Below are positions 25,149 to 33,952 of a DNA stretch of 61,031 bases, piece by piece. The position numbers and the translations under genes were made by a program. The stretch covers positions 1 through 61,031 of the forward strand of contig NZ_BIMH01000031.1 of NCBI RefSeq assembly GCF_004000985.1. The letters run 5' to 3'. The notes beneath the pieces were generated by a model. It saw only the letters and a program-made list of their open reading frames with translations. It was not told where the DNA came from and did no database searches. Position 1 is the first letter of the stretch, and each line of letters begins with the position of its first letter. Source of the stretch: Paenibacillus validus NBRC 15382 (GTDB lineage Bacteria > Bacillota > Bacilli > Paenibacillales > NBRC-103111).

Positions 25149-25739
25149 ATGACTGCCGGTAAAATAAGAGAGGCCGCGCTGCAGCTATTTGCGCGAAGCG
25201 GGTACGACGGTGTTCCGCTGTCAGAAATCGCAGCCGCCGTCGGTATCAGAACGCCTTCCATCTACGCTCACTATAAAAGCAAAGACGACTTGTTCATAGC
25301 CGTCTTCGAAGACTGTCTTCAGGAGCATACGCGCCGGATGAAGCAGTTGATCGGGGATTTGCAAGACCGGGGCGTAGAGGAGAAGCTGCGTACGCTGTTT
25401 CAGGATGCAAGCCGCAGCTATTTGCTTGGTCAGGAGCAAGTGACCTTCTTGAAGGTGGCTCTGCTGTTCCCGCCCGCGCCGCTGCAGGACAAGCTGCGCG
25501 AGCAATTCGCCTTATCGGAACGGCTGCTGGACGAAGCGCTGGGCAATATTTTCGAGGAAGGCATGCGTTCCGGCCTGCTTCGCCGGGAGCCTGTCGACGA
25601 TCTGATCGCTTCGTTCTACTGCCTGCTGGACGGCATGTTCTTGCAGCAATATTATTACCGGCGCGATGACTGGCAACAGCGGATCGATGCCGTGTGGTCC
25701 ATATTTTGGAAAGGCATTATGCAAGCGAACATCATCTAG
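25149..25739 (+). CDS. TetR/AcrR family transcriptional repressor
   Basis: 196 residues. The helix-turn-helix spans about 8-46 ([19 protein letters not shown] and [15 protein letters not shown]). The C-terminal domain has [10 protein letters not shown] near the dimer face. GGAGGGGG lies upstream of the ATG. The stop codon is 16 bases from the SMR exporter gene, so it very likely represses that pump and itself. Confidence 0.88.
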   Translation: MTAGKIREAALQLFARSGYDGVPLSEIAAAVGIRTPSIYAHYKSKDDLFIAVFEDCLQEHTRRMKQLIGDLQDRGVEEKLRTLFQDASRSYLLGQEQVTFLKVALLFPPAPLQDKLREQFALSERLLDEALGNIFEEGMRSGLLRREPVDDLIASFYCLLDGMFLQQYYYRRDDWQQRIDAVWSIFWKGIMQANII

Positions 25740-25755
25740 AGGGGAGATAAGCACC

Positions 25756-26070
25756 ATGGCTTGGGTTTATTTGGTGATTGCCGGATTGATGGAGGTTTTT
25801 TGGGCCATCGGGTTAAAATATACGAACGGGTGGACGCGGCTGACGCCAAGCATCCTGACGGCAGCCGGCATGATCGTCAGCTTCTATTTCCTGTCGCTCG
25901 CGATCAAAACGCTGCCGATGGGCACCGCTTACGCCGTCTGGACCGGTATCGGCGCCGTCGGTACGGTTGTGATCGGCATGCTGTTTCTCGGGGAACCGCG
26001 CGATTTGCTGCGGATCGGTTTTTTGATCGCCATTCTGGTCGGCCTTATCGGCCTGAAAATGACGGCATAA
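25756..26070 (+). CDS. sugE: Small multidrug resistance protein, SugE/Gdx type (guanidinium exporter)
   Basis: 104 residues, four helices, dimeric proton antiporter. The essential glutamate is E13 ([12 protein letters not shown]). The stretch [20 protein letters not shown] separates the SugE/Gdx branch from EmrE-like multidrug pumps, so the expected cargo is guanidinium rather than quaternary-ammonium drugs. It is a single-chain (homodimer) form. No guanidine riboswitch was recognised upstream; control seems to be by the TetR gene before it. Confidence 0.87.
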   Translation: MAWVYLVIAGLMEVFWAIGLKYTNGWTRLTPSILTAAGMIVSFYFLSLAIKTLPMGTAYAVWTGIGAVGTVVIGMLFLGEPRDLLRIGFLIAILVGLIGLKMTA

Positions 26071-26116
26071 CGAAAAGCGGAACTGTGATCCTGCATCCGG
26101 TTCCGCTTTTCGTTAT
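26067..26116 (+). terminator. Terminator of tetR-sugE operon
   Basis: A perfect 17-base stem starting ATAACGAAAAGCGGAAC with a 16-base loop; it overlaps the sugE stop codon. It has no long T-run beyond the stem's own TTTT. Confidence 0.75.
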
Positions 26117-26151
26117 GTGTTCGTTCCGCGGTGCCATGCCGCAATCGGCTT

Positions 26152-27996
26152 CTACCGTGACTTGGCGGTAGAAGCGCGCATCTCCGCTTCAGCATCAGCC
26201 CCGGCTTTGGCGAATTGCGTGCGGTACAGCTTCGCGTACAGCCCATCCGCCGCAAGCAGCCCGGCATGTCTTCCGGTCTCCGCGATACGCCCCGCCTCCA
26301 TGACTACGATGCGGTCGGCGGTCAAAATTGTCGACAGCCGGTGTGCGATGACGAGCGTCGTCCGCCCGCGCATTAGCTCGTCAAGCGCCGCCTGCACGAA
26401 TGCTTCCGAAGCCGAATCGAGATGCGAAGTCGCTTCGTCGAGGATAAGGATGCGCGGGTCCTTCAAGATCGCGCGGGCAATCGACAGCCGCTGGCGTTCG
26501 CCGCCGGAGAGCCGGTGCCCCCGCTCGCCAACCATCGTATCGTAGCCTTGCGGCAAGGCGGAGATGACCTCATGGATATAGGCCTGTCTACAGGCCTCCT
26601 CGATTTCTTCCTGCGAGGCTTCGGGCTTCGCAAAGAGCAGATTTTGACGTACCGTATCGTGAAACAGGAACGACTCTTGAGTCACGAAAGCCATTTGTTT
26701 CCGCAAGCTGTGGAGCGTGACGTCCCGGATATCGCGACCGTCGATGGTAACAGCCCCTTCGGTCGGATCGTATAACCGCGCAATCAGTCCGATCAGCGTC
26801 GACTTGCCCGCGCCGCTCGGCCCGACGATTGCCGTCACTTCGCCCGGATTCGCGCTGAAAGTCACGTCCTGCAGCGCATATTGTCCCGGCTGATAAGCAT
26901 AGGAGACGCCGCAATATTCGATGCGGCCTTCCACCTCCCGAAGCGGCTCGGCGCCTTCACGATCGCTAATTTCGGGAACCACATCCTCGTACTCGAACAG
27001 CCGTTGGAACACGCCGAGCACCGTTCCCAGCTCCACCCGCAAATTGAGCAGCGTGGCGACCGGTCCGTATAGCATGCCGAGGTAAGCAGCGAAGGCGACG
27101 ATGCTGCCGATCGTCATCGTTCCCTCGATCACCTTCCAGCCGCCGTACAAATAAATCAGGGCGGTTCCGAGCGGCCCCAGCACCCCGATGACCATCCCGA
27201 ACCAGCGCCCGACCAAATTGAGCCGAAGCTCCAGCTGCATAACCCGTTCGTTCAGCTCGGAGAACTGCCGCTGCTGCTGCGGCTCCTGCTGAAAGATGCG
27301 GGTCAGCAGCGCGCCCGACACGCCGAAGATTTCGCCCAGACGGGCGGACATATCGCCCCGCACGCGCTGCGTCTCGATGCGGAGCCGCTTGCGGATCGCC
27401 GACACTTGCCGAACCGGCAGCAGGAACAACGGCAGGATGACCGTCGCCAAGATCGCCAGCTGCCAATCCAGCGCGAACAAAATGCCGACACTCGTCAGCA
27501 CGATCGCGGATTGCGTTACCGCCGAGACGACGAGCGTGGAGACGACGTTCTGCACCGCCTGTACGTCCCCGGTCAGCCGCTGGATGATCTCGCCCGCTTT
27601 CGCGTCGGTAAAGAACCCCAGCGATTGCCGCTGCAGATTGGCGAACAGCGACTGCCGTAAATCGCGCATAACGCCTTGAGCGACCTTCGTGTTCTGATGG
27701 TTTTGCCAAACGCCGAGCAGCCCGCTCGCGAGCGGCAGCAGCACGAGCAGACCGACCATGACGAGCAGTCCCGTTTTATTGCCTTCCGGCAGCGCATGAT
27801 CGATGATCTCCCGCATCACGAGCGGGGGGATGAGACCGATCACGCCGCCGACCAGCGCCAGCAGCACGATCGCTGTCAACTGCCCCCTGTACTTGCGGAA
27901 CAGTCCGTATATGCGGGACAACGGCACGTCCTTGAGCTCCGCCTGGCCGCGCTCCTGCAGATCGTGTCTCGATCCGCCTGCGCCCATTCCTCTCAT
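26152..27996 (-). CDS. ABC exporter, fused permease-ATPase (MsbA/MdlB type)
   Basis: A 614-residue half-transporter that must dimerise. Six helices cover about 40-320. The ATPase has Walker A GPSGAGKST (about 395-403), Q-loop VTQESF, signature LSGGERQR, Walker B ILILDEATS and the switch histidine in VIAHRLST. The N-terminal 25 residues are polar. Likely exports drugs, lipids or peptides. The ATG has AAGGAGGAG upstream. ATGA at the start is shared with a stop codon of an alternative yyaC frame, which suggests that the two genes were once coupled. Confidence 0.9.
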   Translation of the reverse strand: MRGMGAGGSRHDLQERGQAELKDVPLSRIYGLFRKYRGQLTAIVLLALVGGVIGLIPPLVMREIIDHALPEGNKTGLLVMVGLLVLLPLASGLLGVWQNHQNTKVAQGVMRDLRQSLFANLQRQSLGFFTDAKAGEIIQRLTGDVQAVQNVVSTLVVSAVTQSAIVLTSVGILFALDWQLAILATVILPLFLLPVRQVSAIRKRLRIETQRVRGDMSARLGEIFGVSGALLTRIFQQEPQQQRQFSELNERVMQLELRLNLVGRWFGMVIGVLGPLGTALIYLYGGWKVIEGTMTIGSIVAFAAYLGMLYGPVATLLNLRVELGTVLGVFQRLFEYEDVVPEISDREGAEPLREVEGRIEYCGVSYAYQPGQYALQDVTFSANPGEVTAIVGPSGAGKSTLIGLIARLYDPTEGAVTIDGRDIRDVTLHSLRKQMAFVTQESFLFHDTVRQNLLFAKPEASQEEIEEACRQAYIHEVISALPQGYDTMVGERGHRLSGGERQRLSIARAILKDPRILILDEATSHLDSASEAFVQAALDELMRGRTTLVIAHRLSTILTADRIVVMEAGRIAETGRHAGLLAADGLYAKLYRTQFAKAGADAEAEMRASTAKSR

Positions 27997-28561
27997 GAAC
28001 GCTCCTCCTTATGCTTGCCTTCCGATTCTGAGGAAGAGGAAATACGGCGCGAATCGCCGCCGTCACTTCTCGGGCCATATTCATCACCCGGTTCAGGGAC
28101 GTGCTCTGCAAGATGGCGTACTTCTGCCCGGCATCCATGTTCACGATCCCGGCTATCGAATACGTGCCCAGCAGGGGCAGCTGCTTGCCGACAGATTTGC
28201 CCGGTGCGATCGGTCGGTTCGATACCTGGTACCATCCTAACGAGGACGCCTGCCCAAGACAGGCATCGATAGCGATCGCCACTTTGCCCGGCGGTATTTC
28301 ATGGAGACGCTCGAACAGATTGCTCGCATCCAAAGGATGCGCAAGCGTTCCGATCACATGCCGGTAGCCGGACTCCTCCAGCATCGAGCCGATGAGAGGC
28401 CCGAGCGCATCCCCAGTCGAGCGATCCGTTCCAATACAAAGAAACAACAGGTCAAGCGTCGTCACCCCCTGCTGCCGGATCAACCGCAGAAACTCAGGCA
28501 GTTCGTCCGCCCTTACCTTTTTCCGAAATAACGGCTGCGCCGTATCTCCCCCCATCGCCAT
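27776..28561 (-). CDS. yyaC: YyaC-like sporulation protein (DUF1256), 3' end probably frameshifted
   Basis: The first 175 residues match the YyaC family: CIGTDRSTGDALGPL, then GTLAHPLDASNL, AIDACLGQASSLG, SIAGIVNM and LNRVMNMAREV. YyaC shares the fold of the spore protease GPR and is made in sporulation. The reading frame then runs on for about 85 Arg-rich residues, overlapping the ABC exporter gene by 221 bases in another frame. A one-base shift near 28040-28060 would end the protein at a TGA (27993-27995) overlapping the exporter's ATG. The natural end is therefore probably 27993. The start could also be ATG 28555. Confidence 0.75.
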   Translation of the reverse strand: MAMGGDTAQPLFRKKVRADELPEFLRLIRQQGVTTLDLLFLCIGTDRSTGDALGPLIGSMLEESGYRHVIGTLAHPLDASNLFERLHEIPPGKVAIAIDACLGQASSLGWYQVSNRPIAPGKSVGKQLPLLGTYSIAGIVNMDAGQKYAILQSTSLNRVMNMAREVTAAIRAVFPLPQNRKASIRRSVHERNGRRRIETRSAGARPGGAQGRAVVPHIRTVPQVQGAVDSDRAAGAGRRRDRSHPPARDAGDHRSCAAGRQ

Positions 28562-28645
28562 TCCCCCTCACCCGATTCTAGCTGCCGAATCTTCATTCTT
28601 TTATTATATGGCAGCATCAGGCGACTGGACAACGCCCCGCAGCAT

Positions 28646-28675
28646 TTGTTGCGCCTGATCCAGGCATGCTATAAT
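28646..28675 (+). promoter_or_regulatory. Sigma-A promoter of the glycosyltransferase gene
   Basis: -35 TTGTTG (28646-28651), 18-base spacer, -10 TATAAT (28670-28675), 34 bases before the start codon. Confidence 0.65.
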
Positions 28676-28709
28676 TTTCTGAAAACCGAGTACAGAATGA
28701 AGGTGAACC

Positions 28710-29939
28710 ATGAATTTCACGGAAGGCTTGGCCTTAGCAGCGCTTGGCTACTGGCTCTTCATGCTGCTGGACGTGCTTCGTGCCCGGCGATGGATGTTCA
28801 AGCTGCCCCGTTACGCGGGTCATCCGACTATACCGGCGCAGCCTAAGCGGTCGGCGGACAAGCAGGCGCCCTCCCTTCCACCGCTCGTATCGATCATCAT
28901 CGCCGCGAAGGAGGAAGAGTCAACGATTGCCGATACGGTGAAGCATCTGCTCGATCAAACCTATCCGCGAATCGAGATTATCGCCGTGAACGACCGCTCC
29001 CGCGACAGCACCGGCCGCAAGCTGGACGAGCTCAGGCGCTGGTCCGAGAACCGCGGCGATCTTCACATACCGGTACGCATCATTCATATTACATCGCTCC
29101 CGTCCGGCTGGATCGGGAAAAACCACGCGCTGTATCAAGGCTACGCCCAGGCTCGCGGCAAATACTTGCTGTTTACCGACGCCGATGTCAAGTTTGCCCC
29201 GAACACGGTTTCCGACGCGGTTCATTATTTGCAGGAGGAGCAAGCCGATCATCTGACGCTGGCTCCCCGAATGCGGATGCGGGGCTTTTGGCTGAAGGCG
29301 TTCGTGCAATATTTCTTCTTTACGCTCGGCTTGTATGTGCGTCCTTGGCGCTCTAACGACGATTTTCAGCACAAGCACGGCATGGGCATCGGGGCCTTCA
29401 ACTTGATTACTCGGCACGCTTACGAGCGAATCGGCACACACAAGGCGTTGGCCATGCGGCCAGACGACGACTTGCAGCTCGGACGACTGGTGAAACGCGC
29501 CCGATTGCGGCAGCGGCTCGCCTCGGGAGCGGACCATATTGAGGTCGAATGGTATGCCACCCTGCACGACGCCGTCCGCGGGCTGGAGAAAAATTTATTT
29601 TCCGGCTTCGGCTACCGTTTGTGGAAAGCGGCGCTGGGGGTTTGCGGCCAGCTCGGCTTGTTCTTCTTCCCGTGGATCGCGTGGCTGCTGCTTCCCGGCT
29701 GGAGCGCCTGGACGTTCGCCTTGTCTGCGGCGCTGATGGTCGTCGTTTACTTGCTGTTGATTCGCGCCATGACCGGCGGAAGCGGCATCGAAACGATCGC
29801 TCTGCCTGCCGCCGTCCTGCTGTTAACCTATGTCGTCGTCCGCTCGGTCGGATTGACTTTGCGCCAAGGCGGCATTTATTGGCGGGGAACGTTCTATCCG
29901 CTGAAGGCGCTGCGGTCCATGAAGGATTCGGATTCATAA
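28710..29939 (+). CDS. Membrane-bound family 2 glycosyltransferase
   Basis: 409 residues. One N-terminal helix (about 5-23), a GT-A domain (VSIIIAAKEEESTIA at about 60, NDRSRDST, metal-binding DADV, HKHGMGIGAFN, acceptor-side DDDLQLG) and three or four C-terminal helices. The pattern resembles CrtQ-type and related lipid-linked glycosyltransferases, which pass a sugar to a membrane acceptor. No carotenoid or capsule genes are adjacent, so the acceptor is open. Confidence 0.85.
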   Translation: MNFTEGLALAALGYWLFMLLDVLRARRWMFKLPRYAGHPTIPAQPKRSADKQAPSLPPLVSIIIAAKEEESTIADTVKHLLDQTYPRIEIIAVNDRSRDSTGRKLDELRRWSENRGDLHIPVRIIHITSLPSGWIGKNHALYQGYAQARGKYLLFTDADVKFAPNTVSDAVHYLQEEQADHLTLAPRMRMRGFWLKAFVQYFFFTLGLYVRPWRSNDDFQHKHGMGIGAFNLITRHAYERIGTHKALAMRPDDDLQLGRLVKRARLRQRLASGADHIEVEWYATLHDAVRGLEKNLFSGFGYRLWKAALGVCGQLGLFFFPWIAWLLLPGWSAWTFALSAALMVVVYLLLIRAMTGGSGIETIALPAAVLLLTYVVVRSVGLTLRQGGIYWRGTFYPLKALRSMKDSDS

Positions 29940-30115
29940 TAGATCCCGAAAAAATCAGCATGCTGATGACGCTCGCTCTGCTTGTGCTGCGCCAGCACAT
30001 CGAGTCCTTGTAAAAAATCAGCCCAATTGCTAAGGCACCTGCACACCCTTCTGTGTGTTCGTCATATACTTATTACGTAATCAGCACACTCACACAGCGA
30101 GGGAGAGAATGACTT

Positions 30116-30415
30116 ATGCCAGCAAATACGCGTTCTTCCAGCGGTTATCCGCAAATTCAAGATCAGGAGAGAAGCTGGTCCGGTTCACAATATCCGTACC
30201 ATCATCCACAACACCATTACCATCCGCACCACTACCATCCGTACCACTATCATCCGCACCACTACCATCCGTACCACTACCATCCGCACCACCACTATGG
30301 CGGACACGAACATTATTACGGACATGGCGGATACGGCGGGCATGGGCAGGAGTATGGGCAAGTACATGGTCAAGGGCAAGGCGGCTGGCAAGGTCAGGGA
30401 CGCGGCCGCAAGTAA
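30116..30415 (+). CDS. His/Tyr/Pro-rich repeat protein
   Basis: 99 residues with no hydrophobic segment. Residues 26-62 consist of His-Pro-(His/Tyr)-His-Tyr repeats and the C-terminal third is Gly/Gln-rich (GHGQEYG, GQGQGGWQGQG). Histidine makes up more than a quarter of the protein, so metal binding is plausible. Similar low-complexity proteins are common in spore coats of Bacillales. The start ATG has GGGAG ten bases upstream; a nearer ATG leads to a different, less likely frame. A terminator follows. Long open frames on the minus strand are by-products of the repeat. Confidence 0.65.
   Translation: MPANTRSSSGYPQIQDQERSWSGSQYPYHHPQHHYHPHHYHPYHYHPHHYHPYHYHPHHHYGGHEHYYGHGGYGGHGQEYGQVHGQGQGGWQGQGRGRK
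30221..30295 (+). repeat. Five tandem 15-base repeats coding HP[HY]H[YH]
   Basis: Unit CATCCG(C/T)ACCACTA(C/T) repeated five times in frame, the last unit ending in CAC. Alternating Cys-free His/Tyr pattern. Prone to length change by slippage. Confidence 0.85.
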
Positions 30416-30424
30416 ATGTACTGC

Positions 30425-30475
30425 AAAAAAACAGCTTGGACGGTATGGCATGAAGCCAACCTCCAGCTGTTTTTT
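30425..30475 (+). terminator. Terminator of the His/Tyr-rich protein gene
   Basis: Arms AACAGCTTGGA and TCCAGCTGTT with one bulged base, an A-run before and TTTTT after; it may also serve the convergent minus-strand gene. Confidence 0.8.
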
Positions 30476-30495
30476 GGTTTGAACCGGTACCGCTT

Positions 30496-30813
30496 TTAAC
30501 GGACTTGCTTCGGCTGATGCGTGTTCGAAGCGGTAACATCCAGACTTTGTATCGCTTGCGTCAATTGATCCTGCACCTGCGCAAGCTCTTGGTGATGATG
30601 GTCGTTATCTTTGGCGACCATCTGGCCCTGCGCTTTATGCAGCGCATGCTGTGCGGCTTCCATCTCGGCCAAAGCAGCCTGCACCTTGTGCGGGTTCGAC
30701 TCCAATTGGGCGTGTCTGACGGCCATTTCCGCATCTTTGGCAACTTGAATGGCCTTCTCGGTGTTGTCGATGACGTGGCGCAGCGGCATTTGATGCTGGT
30801 TCACTTCGGTCAT
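30496..30813 (-). CDS. Small helical hypothetical protein
   Basis: 105 residues, Ala/Gln/His-rich and predicted to be one long amphipathic helical bundle (EKAIQVAKDAEMAVRHAQLE, QAALAEMEAAQHALHKAQ), with DHHHQEL near residue 71. No family recognised. GAGAGGAAG lies upstream of the ATG. It is in the same orientation as folA but 100 bases beyond it, so it may be co-transcribed. Confidence 0.7.
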   Translation of the reverse strand: MTEVNQHQMPLRHVIDNTEKAIQVAKDAEMAVRHAQLESNPHKVQAALAEMEAAQHALHKAQGQMVAKDNDHHHQELAQVQDQLTQAIQSLDVTASNTHQPKQVR

Positions 30814-30912
30814 GTCGGCATCTTCCTCTCGGCTCCAATGTGTACGTTCAGCCTTTAAGATGCGCGAAAACCGACATTTTCATTCCTCCATGGGGCACCC
30901 TGCCCGCGCAAC

Positions 30913-31422
30913 CTACGGCTTCCTTACGCGCTCGTATACGACAAAATCATAATCGTACGGATTTTTCTCATCCTTGACGCCCCGCTCGCGCGAAACTTCA
31001 CGCCACTCCAGCGGCTCGAGCTCCGGGAAGAACGTATCCGCCTCAAAACGGTGCGCAATTTCCGTGATATACAGCCGATCCGCGTACGGCATCAGCAGCT
31101 GAAACACTTCGGCTCCGCCGATGACGAACAGCTCTTCTTCCTCGTTGCGGCCGCCGCGTCCGTACACTTGAGCAGCTTCCTCCACCGAGCGGATGACCGT
31201 ACAGCCTTCGGCCTGAAACGATGCGTCCCGCGTCAAAATAACGTTCGTGCGCTTCGGCAGCGGTTTACCGATCGAATCATACGTTTTACGTCCCATTAAG
31301 ATGGTAGACCCCGTTGTCTTCTTGCGAAAATAGGCCAGGTCCGCCGGTAAATGCCAGGGCAGCCGGTTGTCAACCCCAATCCCCCGGGCCTCGTCCATCG
31401 CCAAAATATAAGAAATCGTCAT
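30913..31422 (-). CDS. folA: Dihydrofolate reductase
   Basis: 169 residues; reduces dihydrofolate to tetrahydrofolate with NADPH. Features: ISYILAMDEARGIGVDNRLPWHLPADL (substrate acid is the Asp of LPADL), ILMGRKTYDSIGKPLPKR and FVIGGAEVFQLL. AAGGAGTG precedes the ATG. In many Bacillales thyA lies directly upstream in the same direction; here thyA is 9.5 kb away with an intervening catabolic block. Confidence 0.95.
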   Translation of the reverse strand: MTISYILAMDEARGIGVDNRLPWHLPADLAYFRKKTTGSTILMGRKTYDSIGKPLPKRTNVILTRDASFQAEGCTVIRSVEEAAQVYGRGGRNEEEELFVIGGAEVFQLLMPYADRLYITEIAHRFEADTFFPELEPLEWREVSRERGVKDEKNPYDYDFVVYERVRKP

Positions 31423-31623
31423 CCGCCAACACTCCTTCCGTCCTGCCTATATTTCCCCTAACCCATTTAATGTTTAACCACAATGATTTTGGGCATTTTA
31501 ATTGTTATCCATCATATCACATTTGAAAGTGTACGGAAATCTTCGCCTTCAAGTCCTCCCGGTGCCGTGTTATACTAAAAGTAAGGGGCAAGCCCACTAC
31601 CGCTCATTGTGTTGGAGGCCTAT

Positions 31624-32394
31624 ATGAAAGCGCTTAACAAAAAAGATTACACGCTCCATTCCGTCAAAAATGCGATGCGCATCTTGCGTTTGTTCTCCTT
31701 GGAACGTCCCGAACTGGGAGTAACCGAAATAGCCAGGCTGCTCGGATTGAATAAAAGCACCGTCTATCATCTTATGACGTTCCTTACCGCCGACGGCCTA
31801 TTGGAAAAAGGCCCCAAGTCCAAGTACCGTCTTGGTCTTGCCCTGCTGCGTTACACCGGTATTATTACAACCCAGATGGAAATTCATCGAATTGCGCTTC
31901 CTGTCCTGGAGAATCTGGCGAAGCAATTGGGCGAGAGCGCCTTTATCGGCATATTGGAAGGCACCGATGTCGCCTACCTTCAGAAAGTGGAAATCAAGCA
32001 TCCGGATCTCCTGCTCTCCTTGGTCGGCAACCGAAACCCCGCATCCTGCACCGGAACAGGAAAAGTTCTTCTCGCCTATCAGAAGGAGGACATGATTGCG
32101 GAAATAGCCGAACGCCTGCAGCCCTATGGCCCTAACTCCATTACCGACTCTGAACAGTTTAAACAGCATCTAGCGGAGGTTCGCAGTCGAGGGTACGCCA
32201 TATGCCTGGATGAAATACACGAGGGGGTTGCAAGCATCGGGGTGCCTGTGCGGGATTACACCGGAGGAGTGATTGCCGCCCTTAGTATTGTGGGGCCGAC
32301 CGAGCACATCCGGAACTTCGATATTCCGCATGCGGTTGGCATTCTCAAGAGCGCTGCGAATGAGATTTCCAGCAAATTGGGCCATTACGCTTAG
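31624..32394 (+). CDS. IclR-family transcriptional regulator (first of two)
   Basis: 256 residues: N-terminal winged helix-turn-helix (VTEIARLLGLNKSTVYHLMTFL, about 38-60) and a C-terminal GAF-like effector domain (LEGTDVAYLQKVE, GTGKVLLAY, GYAICLDEIHEGVASIGVPV). The start ATG has TTGGAGG six bases upstream; GTG 15 bases earlier is less likely. A -10 TATACT is at 31571. It converges on the aldehyde dehydrogenase gene of the catabolic operon. IclR proteins of this kind respond to aromatic or short organic acids. Confidence 0.88.
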   Translation: MKALNKKDYTLHSVKNAMRILRLFSLERPELGVTEIARLLGLNKSTVYHLMTFLTADGLLEKGPKSKYRLGLALLRYTGIITTQMEIHRIALPVLENLAKQLGESAFIGILEGTDVAYLQKVEIKHPDLLLSLVGNRNPASCTGTGKVLLAYQKEDMIAEIAERLQPYGPNSITDSEQFKQHLAEVRSRGYAICLDEIHEGVASIGVPVRDYTGGVIAALSIVGPTEHIRNFDIPHAVGILKSAANEISSKLGHYA

Positions 32395-32423
32395 ACAGGC
32401 TTCAGAACGGCAGCCGCCCGCAC

Positions 32424-32472
32424 AAACAAGGCGACCGCTTCACGTTCATGACGTGAAACGGTCGCCTTGTTT
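32424..32472. terminator. Bidirectional terminator between IclR and aldehyde dehydrogenase genes
   Basis: Long stem: AAACAAGGCGACCG with complement plus inner TTCACGT/ACGTGAA, 5-base loop. It ends the catabolic operon and the iclR gene. Confidence 0.88.
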
Positions 32473-32476
32473 GGAT

Positions 32477-33937
32477 TTAGAACGGATACTTGCGGTAAGT
32501 TTGTTGGACCGAGACCCATTTGGTAACGGTAAACTCCTCTACAATCCACGGATTCCCAAACCGGCCTAAACCGCTTGCTTTGTTGCCTCCGAATGGAATC
32601 GTCGGGCTGTCATTCACGGTTTGGTCGTTAACATGCGTCATCCCGCTGTCGATTTGCAGGGCCAGCTCTTCTCCCTTTGCCAAATCACTCGTAAAGATGG
32701 CCGAGCTTAAGCCGTATTCCGTATCGTTCGCCATCCGGATAGCTTCTTCGTCCGTATCGGCTCTAATCATCGTTGCGATAGGCGCGAACAGCTCGGTTTG
32801 GGCAAGTTTGCTGGAGTTGCTCACTTCCGTAAATACATAGGGCGTCAGTACGTTGCCGATACGTTCCCCTTCCAGGGCAACCTTCGCCCCTTCACGTTTG
32901 GCTTCTTCAATAACGTTGATCGCTTTTTCAAGCTGCCGCTCATTAATGAGAGGACCGATAACGGTCTTGGGATCTCTTGGGTCGCCATAAGGAATTGCCT
33001 TGGCCCGTTCGACAAACTTCTGCACAAATTCCTCATATTTATCCTTGTGGATAATAAACCGGTTAATAATCATGCAAATTTGTCCTTGATGAATGAACTT
33101 CCCGAAGACAGCCGCATCCACCGCGCGATCGACGTCGGCATCGGACAACACCACAAACGGACTGTTTCCTCCAAGCTCAAGTGCGACACGCTTTAAGTTT
33201 CTGCCGGCGATTTCACCAATGTGTCTTCCCACCGCCGTCGAGCCTGTGAAACTGATCAATTGGGCGTGCGGATTCGTTAACATGCCGTCTCCAATTTCCG
33301 TTATATCCGTTAAAATAACATTCAATACGCCTGCAGGCAGCCCGGCATGCTCGAATGCCTTGGCGATGATACAGCCTCCGGTTAAGCCCACTTGAATATC
33401 GGGTTTGTGTACGACGCTGTTCCCCAAGGCAATAGCCGGTGCAATGGTTCTCATCGATAAGTTCAACGGGAAGTTGAAAGGTGAAATCGATGCGATAACG
33501 CCTAGAGGCAGCCGATGAATATGATTGACCTTTCCTTCGATCGCAGCAGGAACTTCTCTCACCTTATAAATTTCGTCCGCAAAATGAATGGCTTCCTCTA
33601 GCACTTCCAAAGCAAGATGGTGCTCCACGTTCGCTTTTAAGACGCTTCCTCCCGTTTCGCGAACAATGACATCCACGATCGCTTCACGGTCCGCTTTTAA
33701 ATATTCGGCTGCCTTATGCAGGATCTCTTTCCTTTCATCCGCAGAAGTTTGGGCCCATTCCCTCTGCGCTTTCTTCGCCGTTTCAAACGCTTCTTGAAGC
33801 TGCACTGCTGTCGCTAAACGAACGGAAGCAACAGTTGAACCATCGTATGGATTTAATATATCGTAAGTTCGGTCACTCCTGCCTTCTGTCCATTGGCCGT
33901 TAATAAAACTCCGGTTTAACTCTTCATAACGTGTCAT
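32477..33937 (-). CDS. Aldehyde dehydrogenase, benzaldehyde/vanillin type
   Basis: 486 residues, NAD(P)-dependent oxidation of an aldehyde to a carboxylic acid. The catalytic set is complete: N155 (SPFNFP), E254 (LELGG) and C288 (GQICM). The regions HRLPLGVIASISPFNFPLN and GGNKASGLGRFG resemble the XylC/YfmT branch acting on benzaldehyde or vanillin. It is the last gene of the operon, 15 bases after the ketopantoate-reductase-family gene, and fits as the step after a 2-oxo-acid decarboxylase. Substrate inferred. Confidence 0.9.
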   Translation of the reverse strand: MTRYEELNRSFINGQWTEGRSDRTYDILNPYDGSTVASVRLATAVQLQEAFETAKKAQREWAQTSADERKEILHKAAEYLKADREAIVDVIVRETGGSVLKANVEHHLALEVLEEAIHFADEIYKVREVPAAIEGKVNHIHRLPLGVIASISPFNFPLNLSMRTIAPAIALGNSVVHKPDIQVGLTGGCIIAKAFEHAGLPAGVLNVILTDITEIGDGMLTNPHAQLISFTGSTAVGRHIGEIAGRNLKRVALELGGNSPFVVLSDADVDRAVDAAVFGKFIHQGQICMIINRFIIHKDKYEEFVQKFVERAKAIPYGDPRDPKTVIGPLINERQLEKAINVIEEAKREGAKVALEGERIGNVLTPYVFTEVSNSSKLAQTELFAPIATMIRADTDEEAIRMANDTEYGLSSAIFTSDLAKGEELALQIDSGMTHVNDQTVNDSPTIPFGGNKASGLGRFGNPWIVEEFTVTKWVSVQQTYRKYPF

Positions 33938-33952
33938 TTGCGATTACTCCCC

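Noticed and set aside
30221..30295. Possible CRISPR-like array
   Set aside because: Units are 15 bases, directly adjacent with no spacers, and in frame within a coding sequence.
30114..30539. Minus-strand open frames opposite the His/Tyr-rich gene
   Set aside because: They come from the 15-base repeat being open in several frames; low-complexity Val/Met or Gly/Ser readings and no ribosome site.
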